Both the position numbers and the translations under genes were made by a program. 64,000 nt of DNA from Phocaeicola_A sp036804505 (lineage in GTDB: Bacteria; Bacteroidota; Bacteroidia; Bacteroidales; Bacteroidaceae). The notes under the pieces were generated by a model. That model saw only the letters and a program-made list of their open reading frames with translations, searched no databases and had not been told where the DNA came from. Location of the stretch: positions 1 through 64,000 of the forward strand of contig DAIRSI010000018.1 of assembly GCA_036804505.1 (NCBI GenBank), given 5' to 3'. Below are positions 1 through 8,858 of this stretch, piece after piece; position 1 is the first letter of the stretch; every line of letters begins with the position of its first letter.

Positions 1-1202
1 TGAATGGTATTTTCCAGATTAATATCCGTATTTCCTTTTCCATAACCCTGAAAAATTTTTCTGATTATTCTATCCTTGTCCAGCAGGAAGAAGACGGGAG
101 CTGCACCTTTGGTCTGATAAGCATCTATCGTTTCTTTGGCTCCTACTAGAAGAGAATAATTCAGAGTCTTGCGTTTTTTGTAGAATTGCACTTCATGGAG
201 CGAATGGGTCCAGCTCTCGATAGCTGCTATGTCGAATTGCTCTACAGGGTATTTGTTCTTCAGTTCTTTCAGGAAAGGGACTGCCAGTTGGCATGCACCG
301 CATCCCACTCCGGTGAATTCAACAAGTAGTACCTTGCTCTTGAAGTCTTTCAGTGATGTTACGTTTCCTTCGGTATCCGTCAGACTGAAATCGGGTGCTT
401 TTTTCCCTAGAATAGCGGGAACAGAAAGTTTGTTGTCCTTTTTCGTTCTTTGTTTGATGATAAAGCCCTTTGGATAATATCTCGTTGGATCTAAATCACT
501 TTCTTTTAATTGATTGATAACGACAGAAGAACATGTCGAAATAGTTGTTTGATGTTCCATTTCGCGGCGGTATTTAAATGGGAGAAGAGAGGCTTTGTCG
601 AACCAGACTTCATATACGGATGTAGGGTCAGTGATGAAACCTGGCTGGCTATCCATGTAAAAAGCCCGGCCGAAGAATTCCACCTGCCTGTTCTCGTGAA
701 TGGTCAGTTTAAAATGGATGCAGCAACCGAGATCTTTCATTTCGGTGGAAATGCTGTCACCGGTGGTAAGAGTATAGTTCAGAATGCTTTTGATGTAATT
801 GAAGAAGGGCGGGGGCACAGGGCGGAATGGAAGTTTTCGAACTGTGAAATTATCCAGTAATATTCCTTTTTCCTCTTCATAGACTTGTATTTTTTTTGTT
901 CCGTCATAAGCAAAATTAAGACGTGTCGTGTCTTTCGCATCAAAGGAAACTAATTTGGCACCTATTGTAGTATCAGCCTTGTTTGTGGCTTCTTTTTCAT
1001 AGCTATAGTATACTTTTGCTTCAACCGTATCGCCCGGTTGTCTGGATTCCCCCTTCAGAAAATAAGAGGCTGTGTTTATTTTTTCAAGGTTGTCTATTGC
1101 TTTTTGCAAAAAATCTTTTTTGGTTTCTTGTCCGAAAGCATTCACTGCCGGGATGCATTCTCCTAGGCAAATTATCAGATAGAATAAGATGAATCTTTTC
1201 AT
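1..1202 (-). CDS. Thioredoxin-like (TlpA/ResA-type) exported protein, 3' end missing
   Basis: I read this frame directly from the complement; it stays open from an ATG at 1202 to the left edge (at least 400 residues) and continues outside the window. The N-terminus has two basic residues and a hydrophobic stretch ending near Ala-Phe-Gly-Gln, which looks like a signal peptide. Residues 25-250 resemble the N-terminal region of Bacteroides thiol-disulfide proteins (DUF4369 or similar; not certain). From about residue 270 there is a TlpA/AhpC-type thioredoxin fold with the entry motif KAPDFSLTD and the redox pair Cys301-Gly-Ala-Cys304. CxxC proteins of this type usually reduce periplasmic disulfides or serve cytochrome maturation; the substrate here is unknown. 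It diverges from the gene at 1365. Confidence 0.85.
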   Translation of the reverse strand, partial: MKRFILFYLIICLGECIPAVNAFGQETKKDFLQKAIDNLEKINTASYFLKGESRQPGDTVEAKVYYSYEKEATNKADTTIGAKLVSFDAKDTTRLNFAYDGTKKIQVYEEEKGILLDNFTVRKLPFRPVPPPFFNYIKSILNYTLTTGDSISTEMKDLGCCIHFKLTIHENRQVEFFGRAFYMDSQPGFITDPTSVYEVWFDKASLLPFKYRREMEHQTTISTCSSVVINQLKESDLDPTRYYPKGFIIKQRTKKDNKLSVPAILGKKAPDFSLTDTEGNVTSLKDFKSKVLLVEFTGVGCGACQLAVPFLKELKNKYPVEQFDIAAIESWTHSLHEVQFYKKRKTLNYSLLVGAKETIDAYQTKGAAPVFFLLDKDRIIRKIFQGYGKGNTDINLENTI

Positions 1203-1364
1203 AATAGTTTTTTTGTATTGTTATTCAGCAGCAAACCTTTATGGAATGGCGTAAAGTTAGATATAAATATTCTGAAGGACAAAATTTTTTCTTGAAATCT
1301 CATAGGGTATTTCATTTCTCAGCCATCTTAGTTACAGAAAAGCGAAAAAGTATAAACAATTAAA

Positions 1365-2651
1365 ATGATAAGCGCTATGAAGACAATGTATGGAAAACTG
1401 CTGGAATCACTGCTAGTGATTTTGTTGCTTATGGGTAATCTGCCTATGTGGGGACAAGATGCTACAACTGCGGAAGAAAGTTATTTCACCGTGAGCGGAG
1501 TAGTGAAGAACGAACAAAACAAGAAGAAACTGGGCTTCGTGAATATCTCGATTCCCGGAACTACTGTAGGAACCGTTACCAACGAAGATGGCGAGTTCAC
1601 TCTGAAAGTCAAGAATTCTCTGAAAGCCAAGGAAGTCAGTGTGTCACATCTGGGCTATGCCAACAGTGTGATAGCATTGAACGGTACGGACATGAGCGAC
1701 GTGACCATCTGGATGAAGCCTTACAAGTATCTGCTTCAGGAGGTGGTGGTTCATGCCAATAATCCTCTTTATATTGTGGAAAAGGCTATCTCGAAGATTG
1801 CCGTGAACTACAATCCCCAGAACAGCATGCTCACCGGTTTCTATCGGGAGACGGCACAGAAGGGACACCGCTTTATCAATATTTCCGAAGCTGTGATTGA
1901 TGTCTATAAGACAAACTATTCCAATCGTACGGTGGATTATGACCGGGTTCAGATACTGAAAGGAAGGCGTCTGCTCAGTGAGAAGAGTAGCGATACCCTA
2001 GGAGTAAAATTGCTTGGAGGTCCTAATCTTTCGGTCTATATGGATGTAGTGAAGAATCCCGATGTGATGCTCGACCTTGAGAATCTGGCCAATTATGAGT
2101 TCCAGTTGGAGACTTTCACGACAATCAACAAGCGTCCTCAGTACGTCATCACTTTCAAGCCTCAGGCCATTCTTCCTTACGCACTGTATTCGGGCAAGCT
2201 CTATATCGATCAGGAAAAGCTTTCTTTCACCCGTGCCGAATTCTCGCTCGACATGAACGACAAGAACAAGGCCACCGAAGCCATCCTGAAGAAGAAGCCG
2301 TTCGGACTGATTTTCAAACCGCAGGAAGTATCGTTCTTTGTGAATTACAAAGACCGGGGAGGACTGACCTATCTGAGCTATATCCGCAACATTGTCCGCT
2401 TCAAGTGTGATTGGAAGAAGAAGCTGTTCTCAACCAGCTACACGATACAATCCGAGATGGTGGCTACGGATTCCCGCATCGGCAATGTAGAAAAGATACC
2501 TTACAAGATGTCGTTCCACCCCACAGAATCCCTGTCGGATAACGTGACTTCATTCTATGACGAAGACTTCTGGGGAGGCTATAATATCATTGCCCCCACC
2601 GAGTCTCTGGAGAATGCGGTGAACAAATTGAAGAAGCAACATAGAAAATGA
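1365..2651 (+). CDS. CarboxypepD_reg-like exported protein (DUF5686-like C-terminus)
   Basis: 428 residues. ATGs at 1365 and 1377 both lead into a signal peptide (hydrophobic LLVILLLMGNL, then WGQD). Residues about 42-125 form a carboxypeptidase-regulatory-like beta-sandwich (motifs SGVV, LGFVNISI, TVTNEDGEFTL, VSHLGY), the module found at the N-terminus of SusC proteins. The rest (SMLTGFYRET, then a long beta-rich region) resembles the DUF5686-type families of Bacteroidetes but has no TonB plug or barrel signature. It ends with an FWGGYN-x-I-x-P block shared with the product of 4194-5741, so the two are paralogues. Followed after 68 bp by an ECF sigma gene. Function unknown; an outer-membrane or periplasmic role is inferred. 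Confidence 0.8.
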   Translation: MISAMKTMYGKLLESLLVILLLMGNLPMWGQDATTAEESYFTVSGVVKNEQNKKKLGFVNISIPGTTVGTVTNEDGEFTLKVKNSLKAKEVSVSHLGYANSVIALNGTDMSDVTIWMKPYKYLLQEVVVHANNPLYIVEKAISKIAVNYNPQNSMLTGFYRETAQKGHRFINISEAVIDVYKTNYSNRTVDYDRVQILKGRRLLSEKSSDTLGVKLLGGPNLSVYMDVVKNPDVMLDLENLANYEFQLETFTTINKRPQYVITFKPQAILPYALYSGKLYIDQEKLSFTRAEFSLDMNDKNKATEAILKKKPFGLIFKPQEVSFFVNYKDRGGLTYLSYIRNIVRFKCDWKKKLFSTSYTIQSEMVATDSRIGNVEKIPYKMSFHPTESLSDNVTSFYDEDFWGGYNIIAPTESLENAVNKLKKQHRK

Positions 2652-2719
2652 TTCGGTTTCTTTTCTGAATGTCGGATAAATAGATTACATTTACAGAACA
2701 ATTTAGAATGTAGCCGATT

Positions 2720-3268
2720 ATGCTCAACGATTTGTTCCTAGCAATAAAAATAAGAGAGGGAGATATCAAAGCTTTCGAACGCGTGTTCAAGCTTTATTAT
2801 GCTCCCCTCTCCTTGTATGCTGCCGGAATCACAAACGATATGGATGCGGCAGAAGAAATCGTTCAGGAACTCTTCTATGTGCTGTGGCGTGACAAGGAAA
2901 ATCTGCACCTTGCTTATTCCTTGAAAAGTTATTTGTATGGTGCAGTTCGCAAGGAATCACTTCAGTATTGCGAACATGAAGAGGTAAAAAGGAGATATCA
3001 GGAGACTGTCATGGAAAAGACTAGTGAAGAAGAAACCGGTGATGCTCACGGAGAAATGGAATACCGCGAACTGCAGGCATTGGTGGAAAAGGCACTGGGA
3101 AAGCTTCCTGAACGATGTGCAAGGATCTTTAGAATGCAACGCTTCGAACACAAGAAATATGCCGATATTGCAGTGCAGCTTTCTTTGTCGGTAAAAACGG
3201 TTGAGGCCGATATGTCCAAAGCCCTGCAAGCGTTGAGAAAAGAAATAAATATTTATTATAATAATTAA
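2720..3268 (+). CDS. ECF-type RNA polymerase sigma-70 factor
   Basis: 182 residues with region 2 at about 20-85 (AFERVFKLYYAPL, then AAEEIVQELFYVLW, the core-binding and -10 recognition helices) and region 4 at about 120-175 (LPERCARIFRMQRFEH and a helix-turn-helix with SVKTVEADMSKAL). This is the Bacteroides expansion family of ECF sigmas normally paired with FecR anti-sigmas. A FecR gene follows 10 bp after the stop, so they are probably co-transcribed and the sigma is held inactive by that partner. Unlike the other two sigma loci in this window, no SusC receptor follows. Target promoters cannot be read from the sequence. Confidence 0.93.
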   Translation: MLNDLFLAIKIREGDIKAFERVFKLYYAPLSLYAAGITNDMDAAEEIVQELFYVLWRDKENLHLAYSLKSYLYGAVRKESLQYCEHEEVKRRYQETVMEKTSEEETGDAHGEMEYRELQALVEKALGKLPERCARIFRMQRFEHKKYADIAVQLSLSVKTVEADMSKALQALRKEINIYYNN

Positions 3269-3278
3269 TACAATCTTG

Positions 3279-4169
3279 ATGAATAAGAAATTATATAGAA
3301 AGGAAACGGATGCCTCGTGGAACAGGCTTCATGAACGGTTTGTGAAGGATGGATTACTGGAGTCTGAAAAGACGGTTCCGTCCGGAAAGCTTCATGAGGC
3401 CGCATCGGGAGATTACGTTCGCAAAAGAACTGTGATGTGGTGGGGAGCTTCTTTGGCGGCAGTGGTTCTGCTTTGCATAGGCATGGCAGCGGCTCTGCTC
3501 TTCACGGAAAAGGCCCGGACGCCCGAACCGCAGAACTTGCTGATGCAACGAAACACGGAAGGCAGCGCTACTTTGGTGAAAACTCTGGAGGACGGTTCCA
3601 TTGTGTATCTCGCGGAAAACACGTCCTTGAAGTATCCGAAACATTTTTCGGCAGAGGAACGAAGGGTGACTCTTTCGGGCAACGCTATGTTTGATGTGGC
3701 GGGAAACAAAGCCCGTCCGTTCTATATTGAGACAGCAAAAGTGAAAGTGGTGGTAGTGGGAACGGCTTTCAATGTAAAGAGTTCTTCGCCTGAGTCTTTC
3801 GAACTGGCAGTGAATCGCGGTGAAGTCCGTGTACTCTTCAATGATGGAGAACGGGAAGTGAGAGTGAATGTAGGTGAAACCGTTAAATTGGAACATGGAG
3901 AGATTCACAAAATGCTGACAACAGACACCGAGCAGTTCGACCAGTACACTCGTCAGTTGAGTTTTAAGGATGAGAAGCTGGGCAATATCTTGAGAGTGAT
4001 GAATATGAAGCCGTCCAAGGTGAAGCTGTGTACTTTGCCCGACCTAGAGAACCGCACGATGACGGTTTCTTTCTCGACGGAGACGCCCGACGAGATTGCC
4101 GAACTCATTTGTCTGGCTCTCAACTTGCGCTCTTCCAAAAGAAATCATGTGATAACCATTTCAGAATAG
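3279..4169 (+). CDS. FecR-type anti-sigma factor
   Basis: 296 residues from the ATG at 3279; an in-frame TTG three bases upstream is unlikely to be the start. A basic cytoplasmic segment (about 1-50) should hold the sigma factor. One membrane helix (about 53-75, ASLAAVVLLCIGMAAALLF) is followed by a periplasmic FecR beta-domain (about 95-205, with KYPKHFSAEERRVTLSG and VVVVGTAFNVKS) and a C-terminal DUF4974-like domain (about 220-295). The family transmits a signal from an outer-membrane STN domain to the cognate sigma. The gene sits between the sigma and an STN-bearing non-receptor protein, which makes that protein the obvious candidate for the signal donor. Confidence 0.92.
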   Translation: MNKKLYRKETDASWNRLHERFVKDGLLESEKTVPSGKLHEAASGDYVRKRTVMWWGASLAAVVLLCIGMAAALLFTEKARTPEPQNLLMQRNTEGSATLVKTLEDGSIVYLAENTSLKYPKHFSAEERRVTLSGNAMFDVAGNKARPFYIETAKVKVVVVGTAFNVKSSSPESFELAVNRGEVRVLFNDGEREVRVNVGETVKLEHGEIHKMLTTDTEQFDQYTRQLSFKDEKLGNILRVMNMKPSKVKLCTLPDLENRTMTVSFSTETPDEIAELICLALNLRSSKRNHVITISE

Positions 4170-4193
4170 AATTTTACCAATAAAGGGCATGGT

Positions 4194-5741
4194 ATGAAGA
4201 AAATCCTTGTTATGATTCTGCTTTTCGGACTGATGCCGTTTCCGAATGTCATCGCCGCTCCGGATTCTGCCGATCAAATCATTCATTTTTCGCGCAGCAA
4301 GGATACCGTCTATGCCCTTTTGGAACAGATAACGAAGAAGACAGGATTGTTTTTCATTTATGACAGCAAGGTCATCAATAACGCACGGATAGCTTCCGTT
4401 CCTAAAGGAGATTATTCCGTCCGTCAGGTCATCCATCTGATAACAGCCGATGAACGCCTGGACATCAGAGTCGTAGGAAATCATCTTTTGGTTACTTTGC
4501 CTCCGGAGAAAAAGAAAGAAGCAGAACCGCCCGAAATGGAAAAAAAGCAATCAACCTTTATTGTTCTTCAGGGCTTGGTGACCGACCGTGCCAAAGGGAC
4601 TCCAATCGATGCCGGCACCGTAGGAGTGAAGAATCAGCCTATAGGTACCATAACCAATGCTTCCGGAGAATTCAGGCTTGTATTGCCCGATTCGCTTGCC
4701 ACCTCTCAAATTGTTTTTTCACATCTGGGTTATGAGTCACAGGTACTGGATGCTTCTTTGTTGGCAGGGCGTCGTTGCACGATAGGGTTGAACGAGAAGG
4801 TGATATCATTGCAAGAAGTGGTTATCCGTATTGTAAATCCTCTTCATTTGCTCCGTCAAATGCTGGAACGGCGGAAGATGAACTATGCTTCGGCTCCGGT
4901 CTATCTCACGAGTTTTTACCGCGAAGGGGTGGAACGTAGAAATTGTTTCGTAAGTCTGAGCGAAGGCGTATTCAGATTGTTCAAGACTTCCATCGTCCGT
5001 GATCCCGTTCTGGATCAGGTTAAATTACTCAAGATGCGTGTAATCACAAATCCGGCGGAAAAGGATACCTTGACAGCCAAGATGAAAGCCGGGATAGATG
5101 CCAGCCTGAAACTCGATGTGATGAAGGACCTTCCCGATTTTCTGAATCTTGATAATGCCGGTGCAGATGAATACGATTATGCTTCGAGCGGATTGACAGT
5201 GGTCGATGGCAAGATTGTGAACATCGTATCCTTCAAACAGAAGGATTCGAATTTCGATCCGCTTTTTTGCGGGAACCTTTACATAGACTCCGAGAATGAT
5301 GCTTTGCTCAGAGCCGATTTTGAGATAAATCCCAGATACATAACTCATGCCACCGATATGTTTGTGGAGAAGAAAAGCCGCCATCTGAACATAACGCCTC
5401 AGAAGGTAGCCTATACTGTGACATACCGCCAGTGGAACGGAATCCACTACATCAGCCATGTGAGGGGGGATCTTTATTTCAAGATTAAAAAACGCCGCGC
5501 CTGGTTCGGCTCTATTCCCTTGCACACCTGGTTCGAAATGGTGACATGCCGTGTGGACGACCGCCAGCCGGTAACAAAGTTCACTCATGACGAAATTCTG
5601 CCTCGGCGCACTGTCTTTGCCGATACAGACTTTGCTTATGACGATAACTTCTGGGGAAACTTCAATTTCATTCCTGCGGAAGAAAAGCTGACGGAAGCTC
5701 TTGGCAAAATACAACTCAAAATAGAGGAAACAGGGTTTTGA
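4194..5741 (+). CDS. STN + CarboxypepD_reg exported protein, paralogue of 1365-2651
   Basis: 515 residues. Signal peptide about 1-22 (ILVMILLFGLMPFPNVIAA). Residues about 28-100 form a secretin/TonB short N-terminal (STN) domain (TVYALLEQITKKTGLFFIYD, RQVIHLITADERLDIRVV), the signalling domain seen at the N-terminus of transducer SusC proteins. A CarboxypepD_reg domain follows at about 118-205 (QGLVTDRAKGTPID, ITNASGEFRLVLPD, FSHLGYES). The remaining 300 residues match the downstream part of the 1365 gene, including MNYASAPVYLTSFYREG and a terminal FWGNFNFIPAE block. There is no plug or beta-barrel signature. It starts 24 bp after fecR, so this is a sigma-FecR-STN operon without a receptor. 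A signal-input role is inferred. Confidence 0.82.
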   Translation: MKKILVMILLFGLMPFPNVIAAPDSADQIIHFSRSKDTVYALLEQITKKTGLFFIYDSKVINNARIASVPKGDYSVRQVIHLITADERLDIRVVGNHLLVTLPPEKKKEAEPPEMEKKQSTFIVLQGLVTDRAKGTPIDAGTVGVKNQPIGTITNASGEFRLVLPDSLATSQIVFSHLGYESQVLDASLLAGRRCTIGLNEKVISLQEVVIRIVNPLHLLRQMLERRKMNYASAPVYLTSFYREGVERRNCFVSLSEGVFRLFKTSIVRDPVLDQVKLLKMRVITNPAEKDTLTAKMKAGIDASLKLDVMKDLPDFLNLDNAGADEYDYASSGLTVVDGKIVNIVSFKQKDSNFDPLFCGNLYIDSENDALLRADFEINPRYITHATDMFVEKKSRHLNITPQKVAYTVTYRQWNGIHYISHVRGDLYFKIKKRRAWFGSIPLHTWFEMVTCRVDDRQPVTKFTHDEILPRRTVFADTDFAYDDNFWGNFNFIPAEEKLTEALGKIQLKIEETGF

Positions 5742-5764
5742 TTTCGTTTTTTATTGTACCTTTG
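5737..5764 (+). promoter_or_regulatory. Bacteroides-type promoter of nadC
   Basis: The -7 element TACCTTTG lies at 5757-5764. A TTTG at 5737-5740 could be the -33 element, although the 16-bp gap is shorter than the usual 19-21. Transcription would begin near 5771, giving a leader of about 15 nt to the ATG at 5786. The element overlaps the stop codon of the preceding gene. Confidence 0.6.
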
Positions 5765-5785
5765 CAAAAACAAAAATACAAAATA

Positions 5786-6634
5786 ATGGAATCAGTCAAA
5801 GAATTAACAGACCGTCTTATTGATCTTGCTTTTGCCGAAGATATCGGTGATGGCGACCATACTACCCTTTCGTGTATCCCTGCCGATGCCATGGGCAAGT
5901 CTCGTCTTCTCATCAAGGAAGCCGGAATACTGGCAGGAGTGGAGATAGCAAAAGAAATATTCCATCGGTTCGATCCTTCTATGAAAGTTACCGTTTATAT
6001 GCCCGACGGGTCCGAAGTAAAACCCGGAGATGTGGCTATGGTGGTGGAAGGAAAAGTTCAGTCACTGCTGCAGACGGAGCGCTTGATGCTCAACGTGATG
6101 CAACGCATGAGCGGTGTGGCTACCATGACACGTCGTTATGTGGACCAACTCAAGGGCATGCACACCCGTGTGCTCGATACTCGCAAGACTACTCCCGGCA
6201 TGCGCATGCTTGAAAAGGAAGCTGTCAAGATAGGCGGCGGTGTGAATCACCGTATCGGTCTTTTCGATATGATTCTGCTTAAGGACAATCATGTGGATTT
6301 TGCCGGCGGCATAGCCAATGCCATCCGCAGGGCAAAACAATATTGCAAGGATAAGGGAAAAGACTTGAAGATTGAAATAGAAGTGCGCAGTTTCGACGAG
6401 TTGCAGCAAGTGCTTGATGAAGGCGGGGTGAATCGGATTATGTTCGACAATTTTACTCCAGCCGATACGAAAAAAGCGGTAGAGATGGTTGCCGGAAAGT
6501 ATGAAACGGAATCTTCCGGCGGAATCACATTCGATACCTTGCGCGACTATGCGGCATCCGGGGTGGATTTCATCTCGGTAGGTGCATTGACCCATTCTGT
6601 GAAAGGTCTCGATATGAGCTTCAAAGCCTGTTGA
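5786..6634 (+). CDS. nadC: Nicotinate-nucleotide pyrophosphorylase (carboxylating)
   Basis: 282 residues from the ATG at 5786; a TTG 48 bases upstream would lie within the promoter. Quinolinate phosphoribosyltransferase converts quinolinate and PRPP to nicotinate mononucleotide, CO2 and PPi in de novo NAD synthesis. Visible family motifs are EDIGDGDHTT near the N-terminus, ERLMLNVMQRMSGVAT (about 100-115), RVLDTRKTTPGMRMLEK with the substrate-binding Arg and Lys residues, GGGVNHRIGLFDMILLKDNH, the Glu and Asp of KIEIEVRSFDE and NRIMFDNF, and the phosphate-binding SVGALTHS near the C-terminus. Length is typical. It has its own promoter and no nad genes beside it. Confidence 0.97.
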   Translation: MESVKELTDRLIDLAFAEDIGDGDHTTLSCIPADAMGKSRLLIKEAGILAGVEIAKEIFHRFDPSMKVTVYMPDGSEVKPGDVAMVVEGKVQSLLQTERLMLNVMQRMSGVATMTRRYVDQLKGMHTRVLDTRKTTPGMRMLEKEAVKIGGGVNHRIGLFDMILLKDNHVDFAGGIANAIRRAKQYCKDKGKDLKIEIEVRSFDELQQVLDEGGVNRIMFDNFTPADTKKAVEMVAGKYETESSGGITFDTLRDYAASGVDFISVGALTHSVKGLDMSFKAC

Positions 6635-6718
6635 AAGATTAGCGCAATGTCCTTGCCGCTTGGCAGATAAAAAACGGCTATTGGTAGAATCTCTGGAGCT
6701 TCAGTTGAAATTAATCAT

Positions 6719-6726
6719 TACATTTG
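6719..6726 (+). promoter_or_regulatory. -7 element (TACATTTG) for the LytS-type kinase operon
   Basis: TACATTTG matches TAnnTTTG exactly, 25 bp before the kinase ATG at 6752. No convincing TTTG lies 19-21 bp upstream. Confidence 0.5.
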
Positions 6727-6751
6727 TGAAGATTTCAAAAAAGATATTCGA

Positions 6752-8065
6752 ATGAAGTTAAAAAACAAACATGTCTGGTATGAGCATTTTGTCTATCTGA
6801 TTCTATGGGTGATTATATTTGCCCTTCCGGTAGTCGATTTCTGGCATAACAGAAGTCTTATGTCGGGAACTGAGATCCGTGGAATGGTTCTTCATTCCTG
6901 GCTCTTTTTGGCCCCCATGCTTGTTTTGTTTGTCATCAACGACTTTTTTCTGGCTCCCAAGCTTCTACTCAGACGCAAACAGACCCTTTATCTGATATCG
7001 GTCTTTATGCTGATATTGGTTACTTTGATGTCTTTCTCCCTCATGGAACGGGCTATTCTGAAGGATTTTCGTCCGCACAGATTCCCGATGAATGAGAAAA
7101 TGGATTATCCGATGGAAGGCGAGCATATGATGCCGCCAATGAATGGAGATAAAAAATTTGAAGGAGATTATGGGCCGAAACCGATGGATGGAGGACCGGC
7201 TCCGGAACTTCTTCAGCAGGGGGCACCCGGAGAGCCTATGCCTTCTTCTTTACAAAAAGCGGGAAACCGACCGACTGATAATCCTCCTGCCGAGACAAGA
7301 AGGCATAAGCATCTGCATCAGTTCCCTAACGGTATGGAACGTGACGGGGTGTTCTCTTTGCCGATGGCACCTATGATAAGTCGTTTCCTTATTGCCGTTT
7401 TTATCTTGGGATTCAATGTCGCCATCAAGTTTGTGTTTCGTACCATCAGTCAGGAAGAACGTCTGAAGGAGCAGGAAAAACAGAAATTGCAGAGTGAACT
7501 GGAGTATCTGAAGTATCAGATCAACCCGCATTTCTTTATGAATACGCTGAATAATATTCATGCACTCATTGATATAGATCCGGTAAAGGCACAGGAAACC
7601 ATTCTGGAGTTGAGCAAGATGATGCGCTATGTCCTTTATGATTCGTCCAACAAATTGATCAGCCTTGAGAAAGAAATTATGTTTTTGCGTAACTATATCG
7701 GCCTCATGAGTTTGCGTTATACCAACAAGGTGAGGGTCTCCATGAGTGTGCCTGATATTATCCCGGAAGTATCTGTACCGCCGTTGCTTTTTATTTCTTT
7801 CGTGGAAAATGCCTTCAAACACGGAATCAGCTACCAACAGGAGTCTTTTATCGATGTAAATATTGAAATTGAACAGGACCGGGTGATTTTCCATTGTGAA
7901 AATTCACTTATCAATAATACCGATGAAAAGAAGAAATCTCCGGGAATCGGTATTGAAAATACCCGCAGGCGTCTGAATCTGCTTTTCGGGACAGATTATA
8001 CGCTTTCTATAAAACCGGTAGATAATTTATTTAAAGTTTTACTCATAATACCAACTGTATGCTGA
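6752..8065 (+). CDS. LytS-family sensor histidine kinase with Met/Pro-rich periplasmic loop
   Basis: 437 residues. Hydrophobic segments at about 12-32, 48-68, 76-96 and 212-230 give a membrane-anchored N-terminus. Between the third and fourth lies a loop of about 110 residues very rich in Met, Pro, Gly and His (for example MEGEHMMPPMNGD and RRHKHLHQF). The cytoplasmic part begins with a coiled coil (EERLKEQEKQKLQSELEYLK), then the His_kinase box YQINPHFFMNTLNNIH with phospho-acceptor His260, then an HATPase with SFVENAFKHGI and PGIGIENTRRRLNLLF. The stop overlaps the start of the LytTR regulator by 7 bp, so they form a translationally coupled two-component pair. The composition of the loop suggests metal or envelope sensing, but that is inference. 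Confidence 0.92.
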   Translation: MKLKNKHVWYEHFVYLILWVIIFALPVVDFWHNRSLMSGTEIRGMVLHSWLFLAPMLVLFVINDFFLAPKLLLRRKQTLYLISVFMLILVTLMSFSLMERAILKDFRPHRFPMNEKMDYPMEGEHMMPPMNGDKKFEGDYGPKPMDGGPAPELLQQGAPGEPMPSSLQKAGNRPTDNPPAETRRHKHLHQFPNGMERDGVFSLPMAPMISRFLIAVFILGFNVAIKFVFRTISQEERLKEQEKQKLQSELEYLKYQINPHFFMNTLNNIHALIDIDPVKAQETILELSKMMRYVLYDSSNKLISLEKEIMFLRNYIGLMSLRYTNKVRVSMSVPDIIPEVSVPPLLFISFVENAFKHGISYQQESFIDVNIEIEQDRVIFHCENSLINNTDEKKKSPGIGIENTRRRLNLLFGTDYTLSIKPVDNLFKVLLIIPTVC

Positions 8066-8787
8066 AATGTATAGCCATTGATGATGAGCCTCTTGCTCTG
8101 GGGCAAATCAAATCGTATATCGAACGGATTCCTTTTTTGGAACTGGTGAATGCTTGCCAGAGTGCCGTGGAAGCTATGGAATGTGTGTCGAAAGGAAATA
8201 TCGACCTGATGTTTGTGGATATCAATATGCCCGACCTCAACGGGCTGGATTTTGTGAAATCCCTGAATCCCTGCCCGATGGTAGTGTTTACCACTGCCTA
8301 TTCGGAATATGCCATCGAAGGCTTCAAGGTGGATGCTATAGATTATCTGCTGAAACCGTTCGGTTATGCCGATTTGCTGAAAGCTGCCAACAAGGCTCTG
8401 AAACAATCGGGAACCATGAAGGCTGAACCGGACTCAGATATTCGTGAGGATGGAGATTATATTTTCGTGAAAGCCGATTATAAGATTGTCCGCATCCGCA
8501 TCAAGGATATCAAATATGTAGAAAGCATGAGCGAATACGTGCGCATTTACGTGGAAGGAGAACCTAAGCCTGTCATCACCCTCCTTACCATGCGAAAGCT
8601 GGAAGATGCGCTGCCTGAAAAAGAATTTATGCGTGTGCATCGTTCCTATATAGTGAATCTGAGTAAGATTACCGAGATTTCGCGTATGCGAATCATTTTC
8701 GACAAGGATGTATATATTCCCGTGGGCGATTTGTACAAGGATAAGTTCAATGAATATGTGGAACGTTTCTATATAGGAAAAGATTAA
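8059..8787 (+). CDS. LytTR-family response regulator
   Basis: 242 residues. The receiver domain (about 1-118) has the acidic pair Asp8-Asp9, phospho-acceptor Asp54 (FVDINMPD), Thr in VFTTAYSEYAI and Lys in YLLKPF. A LytTR DNA-binding domain follows at about 140-238 (DYIFVKADYKIVRI, IKYVESMSEYVRIY, FMRVHRSYIVNLSKI). Such regulators bind as dimers and typically activate genes for cell-surface functions. Its ATG lies inside the last codons of the kinase gene (ATGCTGA), which indicates translational coupling. The M23 peptidase downstream has its own promoter. Confidence 0.95.
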   Translation: MLKCIAIDDEPLALGQIKSYIERIPFLELVNACQSAVEAMECVSKGNIDLMFVDINMPDLNGLDFVKSLNPCPMVVFTTAYSEYAIEGFKVDAIDYLLKPFGYADLLKAANKALKQSGTMKAEPDSDIREDGDYIFVKADYKIVRIRIKDIKYVESMSEYVRIYVEGEPKPVITLLTMRKLEDALPEKEFMRVHRSYIVNLSKITEISRMRIIFDKDVYIPVGDLYKDKFNEYVERFYIGKD

Positions 8788-8799
8788 TTCCTGAAATGC

Positions 8800-8830
8800 T
8801 TTGACCAAGCTGAATAATTCGTTAATTTTG
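8800..8830 (+). promoter_or_regulatory. Bacteroides-type promoter of the M23 peptidase gene
   Basis: TTTG at 8800-8803, a 19-bp spacer, then TAATTTTG at 8823-8830: a full match to the TTTG/N19-21/TAnnTTTG consensus. The expected start near 8837 leaves a leader of about 20 nt to the ATG at 8859. Confidence 0.82.
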
Positions 8831-8858
8831 CCGATCGTAAAATGACGGATTTTTCATC

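Noticed and set aside
229..1192. Plus-strand open frames (82, 116 and 69 residues) at the left end
   Set aside because: They lie opposite a continuous minus-strand frame encoding a recognisable thioredoxin-like protein with a CxxC site.
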